Source of the DNA: Flavobacterium ranwuense
GTDB taxonomy: Bacteria; Bacteroidota; Bacteroidia; Flavobacteriales; Flavobacteriaceae
Assembly: GCF_004349315.1 (NCBI RefSeq)
Contig: NZ_SMLH01000001.1
Coordinates: 682,001 to 746,000, forward strand
Length of the DNA stretch: 64,000 nucleotides
Direction: 5' to 3'
The position numbers and the translations under genes are program-made. Position 1 is the stretch's first letter, and every line of letters starts with the position of its first letter. The notes below the pieces were generated by a model. It saw nothing but the letters and a program-made list of their open reading frames with translations. It was not told the origin of the DNA and did no database searches. This document shows positions 52,251 through 62,772 of the stretch, in pieces.

Positions 52251-53243
52251 ATGGTCAAGATTGGCAACATAATATTACCTGAATTTCCTTTACTTCTCGC
52301 GCCCATGGAAGATGTGAGCGATCCGCCTTTTCGCAGATTATGCAAAGCCCATGGTGCCGATTTGATGTATTCGGAATTTATTTCTTCCGAAGGATTGATT
52401 CGGGATGCCATCAAAAGCAGAATGAAATTAGATATTTTCGATTACGAACGCCCAGTTGGAATCCAGATTTTTGGTGGAGATGAAGAAGCAATGGCCATGT
52501 CCTCAAAAATTGTTTCAGCAGTAAATCCGGATTTAATAGATATTAATTTTGGTTGTCCTGTCAAAAAAGTCGTTTGCAAAGGCGCCGGTGCCGGCGTTTT
52601 AAAAGACGTTGATTTGATGATTCGTTTGACTCAGGCTGTTATCGATAGTACACATTTACCGGTGACTGTAAAAACCCGTTTGGGTTGGGATGACAATTCC
52701 ATTAATATTGATGAAGTTGCGGAGCGTTTGCAAGACATTGGTGTTGCAGCTTTGAGCATACACGCCAGAACTCGTGCCCAAATGTACAAAGGCCATTCCG
52801 ACTGGTCTCATATTGCCCGAGTAAAAAATAACCCAAGAATCACAATGCCTATTTTTGGAAACGGTGATATCGATTCTCCAGAAAAAGCATTACATTATAA
52901 AAACGAATACGGTATCGACGGAATTATGATTGGTCGCGCCGCCATTGGTTATCCTTGGATTTTCGACGAAATCAAACATTACTTCAAAACAGGCGAGCAT
53001 TTGCCAAAACCTACTGTTGTCGATAGAGTAGAAGCGGTGCGCAACCACCTCACTTGGGCGATGGAATGGAAAGGAGAAAGACTAGGAATTGTTGAAACCA
53101 GACCTCATTACACCAATTATTTTAAAGGAATTCATTCCTTCAAAACCCACAAACAAAAATTAGTAACGCTAGATCGTCCTGAAGAGTTGTTTGCCGCTTT
53201 GAATGAGATTGAAGAGGCGTATGCAGGATACGAGGTTGTTTAA
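52251..53243 (+). CDS. dusB: tRNA-dihydrouridine synthase (DusB)
   Basis: FMN enzyme that reduces uridine in tRNA. The 330-residue protein has LLAPMEDVSDPPFR, INFGCPVKKVVCKGAGAG with the catalytic Cys, VKTRLGWD, HARTRAQMYKG and GIMIGRAAIGYPWIF. It is a housekeeping gene that marks the right border of the pigment locus. Length normal. Confidence 0.95.
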   Translation: MVKIGNIILPEFPLLLAPMEDVSDPPFRRLCKAHGADLMYSEFISSEGLIRDAIKSRMKLDIFDYERPVGIQIFGGDEEAMAMSSKIVSAVNPDLIDINFGCPVKKVVCKGAGAGVLKDVDLMIRLTQAVIDSTHLPVTVKTRLGWDDNSINIDEVAERLQDIGVAALSIHARTRAQMYKGHSDWSHIARVKNNPRITMPIFGNGDIDSPEKALHYKNEYGIDGIMIGRAAIGYPWIFDEIKHYFKTGEHLPKPTVVDRVEAVRNHLTWAMEWKGERLGIVETRPHYTNYFKGIHSFKTHKQKLVTLDRPEELFAALNEIEEAYAGYEVV

Positions 53244-53247
53244 ATAT

Positions 53248-53282
53248 AAAAGGCTTGACAATTAAATTGTCAAGCCTTTTTT
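53248..53282. terminator. Bidirectional terminator between dusB and the MATE gene
   Basis: AAAAGGCTTGACAATT (53248-53263) and AATTGTCAAGCCTTTT (53265-53280) form a long perfect stem with T on both strands. It lies between converging genes. Confidence 0.87.
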
Positions 53283-53283
53283 C

Positions 53284-54711
53284 TTATACTTTTATACGTT
53301 TCCACTTCCCCCTTTTGTAGAGAACGATACTTGCCAAAGTAATTGCGGTTTCGGCTATAGGAATCGCTATAAAAACACCTGTTGGTCCCATTTTATAATA
53401 TTTGGATAATAAATAAGCCAGCGGAATTTGGAATAACCAGAATCCGAAAAAATTAATCATTGTTGGAGTCCAGGTATCGCCGGCTCCATTGAATGTATTA
53501 ATTAACACCATCCCAATTCCGTAAAAAACATATCCCAAACACATTGTTTGTAATGCTTCAACGGCAATCTTTTGAATAATAAGGTCATTCGTGAAAAATG
53601 AAATCAGGGAACGGGAAAAAATCAGTGTAATAACCGTAATAATTGCCATAAAAATTACATTGTATTTTGCGGTGGTAAAAACCGATTTTTCGGCACGTTC
53701 AATTTGTTTCGCTCCTAAATTTTGCCCCACCAAAGTTGCAGCGGCATTACTTAATCCCCAAGCAGGAAGAATAAAAAACATCATGATGCGCAATGCGGTT
53801 TGATATCCAGCTGAACCGTGATCTCCACCTGTGGTGGCGACCAATTGAGCCAGAAATATCCAACTGCAGGAAGCAATTACAAATTGTAATACTCCAGGGG
53901 CCGCGATTTTTACCAATGCTTTTATTTGTTCCAGATCTGGGATAAAATAAGAAGGTATGATTTTTAAAATTCCTCTGCCATTAAATAAATGATACAATTG
54001 GTACAAAACACCAATACTTCTTCCGATAGTTGTTGCCAATGCGGCACCCATTAATCCGAAAGCAGGAATGGGTCCAAATCCGTTAATTAATATGGGACAT
54101 AAAATAATGTTGCAAATATTGGCCAACCAAAGACTTTTCATGGCAATGGCAGCATTTCCTGCGCCACGGAATATTCCGTTAATAAGAAATAAAAGCATGA
54201 TGCATAAACTTCCGCCCATCATAATGCGAGTGAAGTTAACTCCGTATTCAGCAGCTTCAACGGAGGCTCCCATAAGCAACAAGATGTCTTTGGCATAAAT
54301 AAAACCAAAAATGCTGATTATTGTATTGATAACAAATGCAATAATGATGGCTTGCATTCCGGCTTTTGCGGCAGCGACAGGATCTTTTTCGCCAATTCGA
54401 CGCGCAACAACTGCAGTAGCGGCCATACTAATTCCGATAGCAACAGAATAAACAATCGTGATTACCGACTCTGTCAAGCCAACCGCTTGAATTGCATAAC
54501 TGCTTTGCTCTAAATGGCCGACAAAATATAAATCGACTAAAGCGAAAACCGATTCCATAAGCATTTCCAATACCATCGGAATAGCTAGAAGAATTACCCC
54601 TTTTTTTATGCTTCCAGACGTATAATCAAAAGGTTCATCTCCTTTGATCGCTTGTTTTAATGTTGTGAAAATTCGAGAAAATAAGTTTTTTTCTAATGTT
54701 GTTTCTGTCAT
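53284..54711 (-). CDS. MATE family efflux transporter
   Basis: The 475-residue membrane protein has about twelve hydrophobic helices in two similar halves and MATE-type features (GVILLAIPMVLEMLMESVF, VGLTESVITIVYSVAIGIS). It likely exports cationic compounds using Na+ or H+. Substrate unknown. The 167-bp region upstream (54712-54878) carries only an imperfect inverted repeat (CAGAC/GTCTG at 54742-54757) and no gene. Confidence 0.9.
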   Translation of the reverse strand: MTETTLEKNLFSRIFTTLKQAIKGDEPFDYTSGSIKKGVILLAIPMVLEMLMESVFALVDLYFVGHLEQSSYAIQAVGLTESVITIVYSVAIGISMAATAVVARRIGEKDPVAAAKAGMQAIIIAFVINTIISIFGFIYAKDILLLMGASVEAAEYGVNFTRIMMGGSLCIMLLFLINGIFRGAGNAAIAMKSLWLANICNIILCPILINGFGPIPAFGLMGAALATTIGRSIGVLYQLYHLFNGRGILKIIPSYFIPDLEQIKALVKIAAPGVLQFVIASCSWIFLAQLVATTGGDHGSAGYQTALRIMMFFILPAWGLSNAAATLVGQNLGAKQIERAEKSVFTTAKYNVIFMAIITVITLIFSRSLISFFTNDLIIQKIAVEALQTMCLGYVFYGIGMVLINTFNGAGDTWTPTMINFFGFWLFQIPLAYLLSKYYKMGPTGVFIAIPIAETAITLASIVLYKRGKWKRIKV

Positions 54712-54878
54712 GATAAATTAGGATTAATGAGAGGATCAGTCCAGACCTATTAGTCTGAACCAAAAAGTAAATAAAGTGGTCCTAATTATTCGAAAAATAA
54801 AGAAGGACTAGACAGAAACTATCATAGCTTTTAGATTTTATGAAAGGTAAATGTAAATATTCTTTTTAATAAAAAAAA

Positions 54879-56078
54879 TTAATCCAATAACTTCTTGCTC
54901 ACGCGACTACTCGCAATCAGCGAAGCAATAAAGCCAAGCGTGATAATTGTTCCCATAACAATCAGTACATTTTCGAGAGAAAAAATCACAGGATACGCAA
55001 GCGTAGGAGTAATCATAACCAGTTGAAAATATTCTTGTAGCAAAACGATTATAATTCCTAAAACCAAGCCAATAATTCCGCCAAAAACACTCAATAAAGT
55101 GCCTTGAAGTAGGAATATTTTTCGTAGATCTTTGATTTCAGTTCCAAGATTAAAAAGGGTTTTTAGGTTTCCTTTTTTGTCCAAAATCATCATAATCAAT
55201 GCGCCAATCAAGTTGAAAAGCGCTACAACTAACACCAAAGTGAATATTAAATACACCGCAATATTCTCGGTATTCAACATTTTATAGAGCGATTCATTGA
55301 GTTGTGCCCTGTTTTTTACGGTGATTTTATTGTTGAAAATTGTTTTAAGTTGATCTATAATAGCAGTTTCATCAGCGCCAGTTTTTACTTTGATTTCAAT
55401 TCCAGAAACCTGATTGGTTTTGTATTCCAATAATTCCTGTGCTAAACCTAAATCGGCAAAAACATATTTCGAATCCAAATCTTCGCTGATGGCATAAATC
55501 CCAACAGGGATAATATCCGTTTTATTAAAAGCTTGTTCCGGATTTTCGATAGCGCCTTTTCCTGGTTTTGGAACTAAAACCTCCAATTGACGATTAAAAT
55601 CCAATAATCCCATCGAGAATTTCTGGGCAATCCCATAACCAACCACCACTTGATACGTATCTGGTTTAAGCCATTGACCATTGAAAAGTTTTGTTTCTAT
55701 AGCATTTACTTTGCTGAAATTGGAATCAACACCTTTGAGATAAGTAACTTCCTGTTTTCCGTCAAAAATAAATAAAACGCGCTCTTCAATAATTTTAGTA
55801 TACGAAGCTAAGCCGTCGATTTTCTTGATTTGGCTTTCCTGACTTGGAGAAATCAAAAAGGATTTTCCTAAAGTGCTGCTTATTTTTAGATCAGGATCAA
55901 TGTCATTGGTAAACGAAAGACTAAAAACTTTCAGTCCGCTAAAAACAGATAAAACCACAAACAAAGCCATGGCGCCAACAATAATTCCCATGCTGGCAAT
56001 GCGATTGATAATATTGATAGCATTGTTTTTGCTATTGCTAAGAATATAGCGTTTGGCTATGTAAAGGGGGAAATTCAA
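54879..56078 (-). CDS. LolC/E-like ABC transporter permease
   Basis: The 399-residue protein has an N-terminal helix (about 25-50), a large periplasmic domain (about 55-265) and three C-terminal helices with an FtsX domain, the layout of lipoprotein-releasing LolC/LolE and of MacB-like permeases. The start MNFPLYIAKRYILS is typical. Its ATPase is not adjacent. It starts four bases after rbfA on the same strand, so the two are cotranscribed. Confidence 0.87.
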   Translation of the reverse strand: MNFPLYIAKRYILSNSKNNAINIINRIASMGIIVGAMALFVVLSVFSGLKVFSLSFTNDIDPDLKISSTLGKSFLISPSQESQIKKIDGLASYTKIIEERVLFIFDGKQEVTYLKGVDSNFSKVNAIETKLFNGQWLKPDTYQVVVGYGIAQKFSMGLLDFNRQLEVLVPKPGKGAIENPEQAFNKTDIIPVGIYAISEDLDSKYVFADLGLAQELLEYKTNQVSGIEIKVKTGADETAIIDQLKTIFNNKITVKNRAQLNESLYKMLNTENIAVYLIFTLVLVVALFNLIGALIMMILDKKGNLKTLFNLGTEIKDLRKIFLLQGTLLSVFGGIIGLVLGIIIVLLQEYFQLVMITPTLAYPVIFSLENVLIVMGTIITLGFIASLIASSRVSKKLLD

Positions 56079-56081
56079 ATT

Positions 56082-56474
56082 TTATTGAAATCTGCGTTTA
56101 TCTAAAAGATCTCTGTTTTCTATAGGATTATCTTTATTTGCTAACGCATTGTCAATTTTTTCGATATAGTCTAAAGAGTCGTCAATAAAGAAAACCAAAT
56201 TAGGAACTTTTCTTAATTGTAAGCGAACACGTTGTGATAAATCGTGTTTTATTGTTTTAGAATTGGACTTAACCGCCTCTAAAATCTCTTTTGCTTTATC
56301 CTGAGGAAAAACGCTTAAATGAACTGTAGCCACAGATAAATCTGAAGTTACAATAACCTTGGATACCGAAATAATTAAATTAGCTACTCCGTTTTTTCTC
56401 ACTTCACCTTGCAGGATATCAACCAAATCTTTTTGGATAACCCCACCTATTTTTTTCTGTCTATTTGTTTCCAT
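56082..56474 (-). CDS. rbfA: Ribosome-binding factor A
   Basis: RbfA helps 16S rRNA 5' end maturation and 30S assembly. The 130-residue protein has the KH-type pattern: METNRQKKIGGVIQKDL, KVIVTSDLSVATVHLSV, LRKVPNLVFFIDDSLDY. Length normal. First gene of a two-gene unit with the LolC/E-like permease. Confidence 0.92.
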   Translation of the reverse strand: METNRQKKIGGVIQKDLVDILQGEVRKNGVANLIISVSKVIVTSDLSVATVHLSVFPQDKAKEILEAVKSNSKTIKHDLSQRVRLQLRKVPNLVFFIDDSLDYIEKIDNALANKDNPIENRDLLDKRRFQ

Positions 56475-56501
56475 GCTGCAAAAATACTACTTTTAAGTTT
56501 T

Positions 56502-56519
56502 ATCCCGAAGTTTCGGGGC
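56502..56519. repeat. Short palindrome upstream of rbfA
   Basis: TCCCGAAGTTTCGGGG contains CCCGAA and TTCGGG around GT. Similar CCCGA...TCGGG words recur at 56644-56657 and in other flavobacterial spacers. Confidence 0.4.
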
Positions 56520-56556
56520 AAATTTTAAAAGTAACCTGTTAATAGTTGTGTTTTTA

Positions 56557-56660
56557 GGAGCTATTTCCTGCTGTCCGCTATATCTTTTGTTCCTCGTTAA
56601 AAAAAACGAGACACAAAAAGATGCCGCTTCCATCAGGGCTAGTCCCGACGCTTCGGGATT
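56557..56660 (+). repeat. Dispersed intergenic repeat, copy C
   Basis: GGAGCTATTT (56557-56566), CCTGCTGTCCGCTATATC (56567-56584), TTTTGTT, a CTCGTT/AACGAG hairpin (56593-56610) and AAAAAGATGCCGCTTCCATC share blocks with copies A and B. It lies between rbfA and the AddA-like gene, overlapping only the false upstream extension of the latter. It is followed by AATCAGAAATCTAAAATC microrepeats. Confidence 0.65.
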
Positions 56661-56725
56661 TGGAAATTAGAACGCTAATTCTAAATCAGAAATCTAAAAT
56701 CGTTAATCAGAAATCTAAAATCTTA

Positions 56726-59700
56726 ATGCAAAGACCATCATTCTCCATATACGACGCATCGGCCGGATCCGGAAAAACCTATGCGCTTGTCAAAGAATAC
56801 CTGAAAATTATCCTTGTCGCGCCAAAGAACGACGCCTATCGCAACATTCTCGCCATTACGTTTACCAATAAAGCGGTACACGAAATGAAAAGCCGAATCG
56901 TAGGCAGTCTTTCTGAATTTGCTAAAGACGAACCGGCGCAAAAAGCGCAGGATTTAATGCAGGATTTAGCAATAGATACGGAATTATCCATCATTCAAAT
57001 CAAAACCAAATCACAGCAAATCATCAAGCATATTATTCATAATTATGCTGCTTTTGATATTTCGACCATCGATAAATTTACCCATAAAGTGATTCGCGCT
57101 TTTGCTCACGATTTGAATTTGCCCATGACTTTTGAAGTCACATTGGACACCGAAAATTTATTGGTTGAAGCCGTCGATGCCATTATTGCCCAAGCCGGAG
57201 AAGATGAGACATTAACAAAACTGCTTATCGATTTTACGATGGAAAAAACCGACGATGACAAATCTTGGGATATTTCACGTGAAATTCTAGAAACCGGTCG
57301 TTTGGTTCTTAATGAAAATAATCGAAATGAGATTACTCATTTTCAAGATAAATCCATAGCCGAATTTGTTGAAATAAAAAATAAATTAGCCGATGCTTGT
57401 AAAGTTTTAGAGAAAGAAAGTATTGTTTTTGCAGAAGAAGCATTGTTATTAATTGATAAAAATGGGATTGATGTAAAATCATTTTCTAGAGGTACTTTCC
57501 CAAATCATATTAACAGTATTCAACAAGGAAAATTCAATCCAAAGAATAAAACCTTTCATGAGTTTGATGATATTGCTATCAATAAAACTGCAAAAGACCG
57601 AGCGATTATTGAAAATCTGATTCCTGAATTTTTACAAATCCTGACCAAAGTTTACAAAACTTTCGAAAAGATAAATTTCTATAAAGCGTTCTTGAAAAAC
57701 ATTACGCCTTTGTCATTGTTAAATACCGTAAGTAATGAATTAGCCAAAATTCAGGAAGAACAAAATGTACTTTCCATTTCAGAATTTAATGCGATTATCC
57801 ATCGTGAAATTCAGAATCAGCCGGCACCTTTTATATATGAGAGATTGGGCGAGCGCTACCGTCATTTTTTCATCGATGAATTTCAGGATACTTCTGAAAT
57901 GCAATGGCAGAACCTGATTCCGCTGATTGATAATGCACTTTCGGGTCAGGATGATTTTGGGGTAAAAGGAACTTTGATGATTGTGGGCGATCCGAAACAA
58001 TCTATTTACAGATGGCGTGGCGGAAAAGCGGAGCAGTTTATCGAGTTGAGTAAAAACCAAAATCCGTTCAATAATCCCGATAAAAAACTCGAACATTTAG
58101 ATAAAAATTATCGTAGTTATTCACAGATAATCGAATTCAACAATGATTTTTTCCAATTGATTTCGAACGAATTTGAACATTTGGATTATAAAGATTTATA
58201 TGAAAATCACAGTCATCAAAAAACGAATGACAAAACCGGTGGATATGTAAATATTTCTTTTATTCCAAAAGTAGAAACTTCGGAAGATGAAGAAACTTTG
58301 GATAAAACCGATTTGTATGTTTTGGCGACATTAAATACGATTCAAAAAACTTTAAAACAAGGCTTTCAATACAAAGATATTGTGATCCTTACTCGAAAAA
58401 GAAGTCAAGGAATTGCGATTGCGAATTATTTGACAGAACAAGGAATTCCACTTTTGTCATCGGAAACATTAATGATTCAAAATGCGACCGAAGTTCGATT
58501 AATTATTCATTTATTAAAATACTTGAAAAATAGTTCTGATCTGGAATCCAAAGCAAATTTTCTTCAATATTTAGCACAAAACAGTCAGGATAAATTACCG
58601 ATTCATGATTTTATTGCTCAAGGAATGGCGTTGTTTCAGGAAACTGATTTCGAAAATTGGTTGATGAGTTTTGATGTTTCACTTTCGTTTCAAAACATTA
58701 GAAAAAAATCATTGTATGAAGCGGTGGAGACAATAATAGCAAAGTTCCTGAACTCAAAAATAAGTAATGCCTACGTTCAATATTTCCTGGACATTGTTCT
58801 GGAACGAGACATTCGCAACCAAGCAGGGATTTCGGACTTCTTAAATTTCTGGGATAAAAATGCGGAGAAATTCAGTATTCCATCTCCGGAAGGGACTAAT
58901 GCAGTTCGTATTATGACGATTCATAAATCGAAAGGATTGGAATTCCCGGTTGTGATTTTTCCTTTTGCAGAGGAAGATTATAGTCTAAAGCCAAAAGATA
59001 AGTTATGGCTCAACGCGGAGGAACAGGATTTTGGTTTGCCAAAAGTGTTGATTGACAATAGTAAAGCGGTGGAAGGATTTGGCGATGAAGCTGCGGAGGT
59101 TTACAATCAAAAAAAGCAGGAAGAATTATTGGATAATATCAATGTTTTGTATGTGGCTTTGACGCGAGCTGAGGAACAATTGTATGTGATTTCAAATATG
59201 AATTTATCCAGTAAAGGAGAAGTTCCAAAAAATAACATGTGTGCGTTTTTTATTAATTATTTGATAAACAAAGGAGAATTTGACGAAAGTAAATTGGAGT
59301 ACGAATTTGGGAAATCAACAAAGTTGTCAAATGAAAAGAAACATGTCGATACTTCTAAAACGATTCCTTTAGTTTCAGAAATTCTAAATCCCAAAAATAT
59401 AAAAATTGCGCAGCGAGAAGCTCTTATGTGGGGAACGCACCAGCAGGAAGCTATAGAATACGGAAATGTGGTTCACGAAATTTTGTCTTTTGTAAAAACA
59501 AAAGCCGACGTGGATTTAGCGATTACAAAATCCATAGAGAGCGGATTAATCACTTTTAGCCAAAAAAAAACAGTTTTTAAAACTATTCAGGAAATTGTTA
59601 ATCATAGTGAACTTTCAACTTATTTTTCTGAGGGAAATGAAATTATGAATGAACAAACCATTATTCAGAAAGAAGGAAAAACAATCAAACCTGACCGAAT

Positions 59701-59875
59701 GGTTGTGACCAAAGAAAAAGACGTATTTCTGTTAGATTATAAAACAGGAATTCACAATTCAAAATACCAATTACAATTAGAAAATTATCAACATGCGATT
59801 GAATTAATGGGATTTAAAGTGGTAAAAAAAGCACTTGTGTATATAGGTTTGTCAATCGATGTAGTACATTTGTAG
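56726..59875 (+). CDS. AddA/RecB-like UvrD helicase-nuclease
   Basis: The 1049-residue protein has Walker A DASAGSGKT, FIDEFQDTSEMQW, VGDPKQSIYRWRGG, MTIHKSKGLEFPVV and VALTRAEEQLYV, a complete UvrD-type helicase, and a C-terminal PD-(D/E)XK nuclease motif (PDRMVV, LLDYKTG, QLENYQHA). It takes part in double-strand break end processing with an AddB-like partner, seen at the window end. I start at MQRPSFSIYD; the frame is open 35 codons further, but that stretch translates the dispersed repeat and microrepeats. Confidence 0.9.
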   Translation: MQRPSFSIYDASAGSGKTYALVKEYLKIILVAPKNDAYRNILAITFTNKAVHEMKSRIVGSLSEFAKDEPAQKAQDLMQDLAIDTELSIIQIKTKSQQIIKHIIHNYAAFDISTIDKFTHKVIRAFAHDLNLPMTFEVTLDTENLLVEAVDAIIAQAGEDETLTKLLIDFTMEKTDDDKSWDISREILETGRLVLNENNRNEITHFQDKSIAEFVEIKNKLADACKVLEKESIVFAEEALLLIDKNGIDVKSFSRGTFPNHINSIQQGKFNPKNKTFHEFDDIAINKTAKDRAIIENLIPEFLQILTKVYKTFEKINFYKAFLKNITPLSLLNTVSNELAKIQEEQNVLSISEFNAIIHREIQNQPAPFIYERLGERYRHFFIDEFQDTSEMQWQNLIPLIDNALSGQDDFGVKGTLMIVGDPKQSIYRWRGGKAEQFIELSKNQNPFNNPDKKLEHLDKNYRSYSQIIEFNNDFFQLISNEFEHLDYKDLYENHSHQKTNDKTGGYVNISFIPKVETSEDEETLDKTDLYVLATLNTIQKTLKQGFQYKDIVILTRKRSQGIAIANYLTEQGIPLLSSETLMIQNATEVRLIIHLLKYLKNSSDLESKANFLQYLAQNSQDKLPIHDFIAQGMALFQETDFENWLMSFDVSLSFQNIRKKSLYEAVETIIAKFLNSKISNAYVQYFLDIVLERDIRNQAGISDFLNFWDKNAEKFSIPSPEGTNAVRIMTIHKSKGLEFPVVIFPFAEEDYSLKPKDKLWLNAEEQDFGLPKVLIDNSKAVEGFGDEAAEVYNQKKQEELLDNINVLYVALTRAEEQLYVISNMNLSSKGEVPKNNMCAFFINYLINKGEFDESKLEYEFGKSTKLSNEKKHVDTSKTIPLVSEILNPKNIKIAQREALMWGTHQQEAIEYGNVVHEILSFVKTKADVDLAITKSIESGLITFSQKKTVFKTIQEIVNHSELSTYFSEGNEIMNEQTIIQKEGKTIKPDRMVVTKEKDVFLLDYKTGIHNSKYQLQLENYQHAIELMGFKVVKKALVYIGLSIDVVHL

Positions 59876-59946
59876 CCAAAAACTAAAAACTTGAGTCTTC
59901 GTGTCTTTAAGACAAAAACTTTAAACCTTAAACTTTAAACAAAATT

Positions 59947-61140
59947 ATGTACGGGAAAATACAACAACATCTGCAGTCAGAACTTCAAACGATTGTAGAT
60001 AACGGAATTTTTAAATCAGAAAGAATTATCACTTCACCACAAGGTGCAGAAATCACTATTTCTACAGGAGAAACGGTTTTGAATTTTTGTGCCAATAACT
60101 ATCTGGGATTGTCTTCGCATCCAGAGGTGATTCAGGCGGCAAAAGATGCATTGGATACACATGGTTTCGGAATGTCATCCGTGCGTTTTATTTGTGGGAC
60201 TCAGGATATTCATAAAACATTAGAGAAAAAGATCTCTGAATTTTACGGGACAGAAGACACGATTCTTTATGCTGCAGCATTTGATGCAAATGGAGGGGTT
60301 TTCGAGCCGTTATTAGGAGATCAAGATTGCATTATTTCTGACAGTTTGAATCATGCTTCCATTATTGACGGGGTTCGTTTGTGTAAAGCAGCACGCTATC
60401 GTTATGAAAACAGCAATATGGAAGATTTAGAAAAGCAGTTGATTAAGGCTACAGAAGCTGGAACTCGTTTTAAATTAATTGTTACGGATGGTGTTTTCTC
60501 GATGGATGGTGTTGTAGCGCCATTAGATAAAATTTGTGATTTAGCTGATAAATATGATGCGATGGTCATGGTTGATGAGTGTCATGCTGCGGGATTTATA
60601 GGTGCAACCGGAAAAGGAACGCTCGAGGCAAAAGGTGTGATGGGGAGAGTAGATATCATAACGGGAACTTTAGGAAAAGCACTTGGTGGCGCTATGGGTG
60701 GTTACACTACTGCCAAAAAAGAAATTATTGAAATATTGCGTCAACGTTCCAGACCTTATTTGTTTTCAAATTCTTTAGCACCCGCAATTGTAGGAGCTTC
60801 TATCAAAGTTTTTGAATTATTAGAAAATGATACGACACTAAGAGATAAATTGGAATGGAACACTAGTTATTTCAAAGAAGGAATGAAAAAAGCCGGTTTT
60901 GACATCATTGATGGTGATTCTGCAATTGTTCCAGTGATGCTTTATGATGCAAAATTATCTCAAACTATGGCAAATGAACTCTTAAAAAAGGGGGTTTATG
61001 TCATAGGATTCTTTTTTCCAGTGGTGCCAAAAGATAAAGCTAGGATTAGAGTGCAATTATCGGCAGCTCACACAAAAGCCCATTTAGACAAGGCTATCAG
61101 TGCTTTTGTTGAAGTTGGAAAAATGTTAAATGTTGTATAA
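59947..61140 (+). CDS. kbl: Glycine C-acetyltransferase (2-amino-3-ketobutyrate CoA ligase)
   Basis: PLP enzyme that interconverts glycine and acetyl-CoA with 2-amino-3-ketobutyrate in threonine degradation. The 397-residue alpha-oxoamine synthase has [33 protein letters not shown] and the PLP lysine in [17 protein letters not shown] synthase is a related alternative, but the length and sequence fit Kbl. Threonine dehydrogenase is not adjacent. Confidence 0.93.
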   Translation: MYGKIQQHLQSELQTIVDNGIFKSERIITSPQGAEITISTGETVLNFCANNYLGLSSHPEVIQAAKDALDTHGFGMSSVRFICGTQDIHKTLEKKISEFYGTEDTILYAAAFDANGGVFEPLLGDQDCIISDSLNHASIIDGVRLCKAARYRYENSNMEDLEKQLIKATEAGTRFKLIVTDGVFSMDGVVAPLDKICDLADKYDAMVMVDECHAAGFIGATGKGTLEAKGVMGRVDIITGTLGKALGGAMGGYTTAKKEIIEILRQRSRPYLFSNSLAPAIVGASIKVFELLENDTTLRDKLEWNTSYFKEGMKKAGFDIIDGDSAIVPVMLYDAKLSQTMANELLKKGVYVIGFFFPVVPKDKARIRVQLSAAHTKAHLDKAISAFVEVGKMLNVV

Positions 61141-61201
61141 TTTCGATTTGAAGTTGTATAATTTCCACTTTTGACGATTTTTATAGGTTTTTTTTAACAT
61201 T

Positions 61202-61209
61202 TAGTTTTG
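61202..61209 (+). promoter_or_regulatory. Putative -7 element of the OmpA-family gene
   Basis: TAGTTTTG matches TAnnTTTG 64 bases before the start codon; a TTG at 61171-61173 is too far for standard spacing. Gene expression is expected to be high for an OmpA protein. Confidence 0.4.
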
Positions 61210-61273
61210 TAGTTAAAAATTTACGCATTACTTTTGTTTATAATTAACTAAATCGTAATTAAAAAAATTAAGT

Positions 61274-62707
61274 ATGAAACATCTTAAAAAACTTTTACTT
61301 GCTGTGATGATGGTGATGGGTCTAAGCTCTCACGCACAAGACAGTAACAATCCATGGGCTATCTCTTTTGGAGTTAATGCCGTTGATACTAAAACCAGTG
61401 CTGGTGGAGGAAAAAATTGGGCAGATCGCCATTTTTCTCAACCATTTGCAGTTAAAGACAATTGGAATATTCTTCCTTCTGTATCGTACCTTAGTGTATC
61501 GAAATATATAGGGGATAATTTCTCATTTGGACTTTCTGGTTCTGTGAACAAAATCGATAAATATGTGAAATTTGCTCCAACTGCAGTTGGTCATGATTCT
61601 CGTGGATATGTTGTTTCTAATCCAGGAGACTTAATGTATTATGGTATTGATGCAACTATTAGATATAGTTTCATGAATTTGATTAACTCTAAAGTTATTG
61701 ACCCGTCTCTATCTGTTGGAGGAGGTTATACTTTCTTTGGAGACAGTAGCTACGGAACTTTAAATCCAGGTGCTGGTTTAACTTTTTGGTTTACTGAAAA
61801 TGTTGGATTGGAACTTGCTACAAAATATAAAAAATCTTTTGGTGATAGAGAAGATGCAGCTGGTGTTCCAGATGCTCCGTCACATTTTCAACATTCAGCG
61901 GGTCTTATCTTCAAATTCGGAGGTAAAGATACAGATGGTGATGGGATTTATGACAAAGATGATGCTTGTCCAGAAGTTGCTGGTTTAAAAGAATTTAACG
62001 GATGTCCTGATACTGATGGAGATGGAATCCAAGATAGTGCTGATGCTTGTCCAGATGTTGCTGGTTTAGCTGCATTGAACGGATGTCCTGATACAGACGG
62101 AGATGGAATTGCTGATAAAGATGATGCTTGTCCAGAAGTTGCTGGTTTAGCTGCATTAAAAGGTTGTCCAGATGCTGACGGTGACGGTGTTGCTGATAAA
62201 GATGACAAATGTCCTACTGTAAAAGGTCCTAAAGAAAACGCGGGTTGTCCTTGGCCAGATACTGATGGAGATGGTGTTTTAGACAAAGATGATAAATGTC
62301 CAGACGTAAGAGGAACTGTTGCTAATCAAGGTTGTCCAGAAGTTTCAGAAGAAGTTATGAAAACTTTAAATAACTATGGTAAAATAATCTTGTTTGATTC
62401 TGGTAAATCTACTTTCCAAAAAGGTACTTACACAGTTTTACAATCAATCACTTCTATCTTGAAAGAATATCCTTATTCAAAATTCATGATCGAAGGGCAC
62501 TGTGATAGTGATGGTAGTAATGAACTTAACCAAACGTTATCTGAGAACAGAGCTGCTGCAGTTAAAAATTATTTAATTGAAAACGGAATTGCTTCTGACA
62601 GACTTAGATCTACAGGTTTTGGAGAAACTAAACCAATTGCAACTAACAAAACTGCAAAAGGTAAAGCAATGAACAGAAGAGTTGAAATATCTTTGATTAA
62701 AGAATAA
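61274..62707 (+). CDS. OmpA-family protein with TSP3 calcium-binding repeats
   Basis: The 477-residue protein has a signal peptide (about 1-21), an N-terminal beta-barrel-like region (about 25-215), five thrombospondin type 3-like repeats (about 217-355; DTDGDGIxDxxDACP with Asp-rich Ca2+ sites) and a C-terminal OmpA peptidoglycan-binding domain ([25 protein letters not shown]). It links the outer membrane to peptidoglycan. It is followed by a terminator and the AddB-like gene. Confidence 0.93.
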   Translation: MKHLKKLLLAVMMVMGLSSHAQDSNNPWAISFGVNAVDTKTSAGGGKNWADRHFSQPFAVKDNWNILPSVSYLSVSKYIGDNFSFGLSGSVNKIDKYVKFAPTAVGHDSRGYVVSNPGDLMYYGIDATIRYSFMNLINSKVIDPSLSVGGGYTFFGDSSYGTLNPGAGLTFWFTENVGLELATKYKKSFGDREDAAGVPDAPSHFQHSAGLIFKFGGKDTDGDGIYDKDDACPEVAGLKEFNGCPDTDGDGIQDSADACPDVAGLAALNGCPDTDGDGIADKDDACPEVAGLAALKGCPDADGDGVADKDDKCPTVKGPKENAGCPWPDTDGDGVLDKDDKCPDVRGTVANQGCPEVSEEVMKTLNNYGKIILFDSGKSTFQKGTYTVLQSITSILKEYPYSKFMIEGHCDSDGSNELNQTLSENRAAAVKNYLIENGIASDRLRSTGFGETKPIATNKTAKGKAMNRRVEISLIKE

Positions 62708-62729
62708 TTTCTTTCTAAAATATTTATGG

Positions 62730-62764
62730 AAAACGCCTCGATTTATCGGGGCGTTTTTTTTATT
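62730..62764 (+). terminator. Terminator after the OmpA-family gene
   Basis: AAAACGCCTCG pairs with CGGGGCGTTTT (one G-U pair) around ATTTAT, followed by T. It ends only about 9 bases before the next start codon. Confidence 0.8.
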
Positions 62765-62772
62765 TTTATAAA

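Noticed and set aside
56621..56725. N-terminal extension of the AddA-like frame
   Set aside because: It translates the dispersed repeat and ATCTAAAA microrepeats and lacks similarity to the family; the start at 56726 gives the normal DASAGSGKT distance.
61132..61165. GTTGTATAATTTC direct repeat with 21-bp period after kbl
   Set aside because: The first copy includes the kbl stop region and the words are AT-rich; with no LytTR gene close by I regard it as chance.
61948..62286. Minus-strand frame with repeated Ser/Pro units opposite the TSP3 repeats
   Set aside because: It is the antisense reading of the Asp/Gly-rich TSP3 region, with no start context of its own; the repeat pattern is inherited from the plus-strand gene.
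61920..62340. Possible DNA tandem repeat or CRISPR-like array
   Set aside because: The period comes from the protein TSP3 repeats (DTDGDG); units vary in length and there are no unique spacers.
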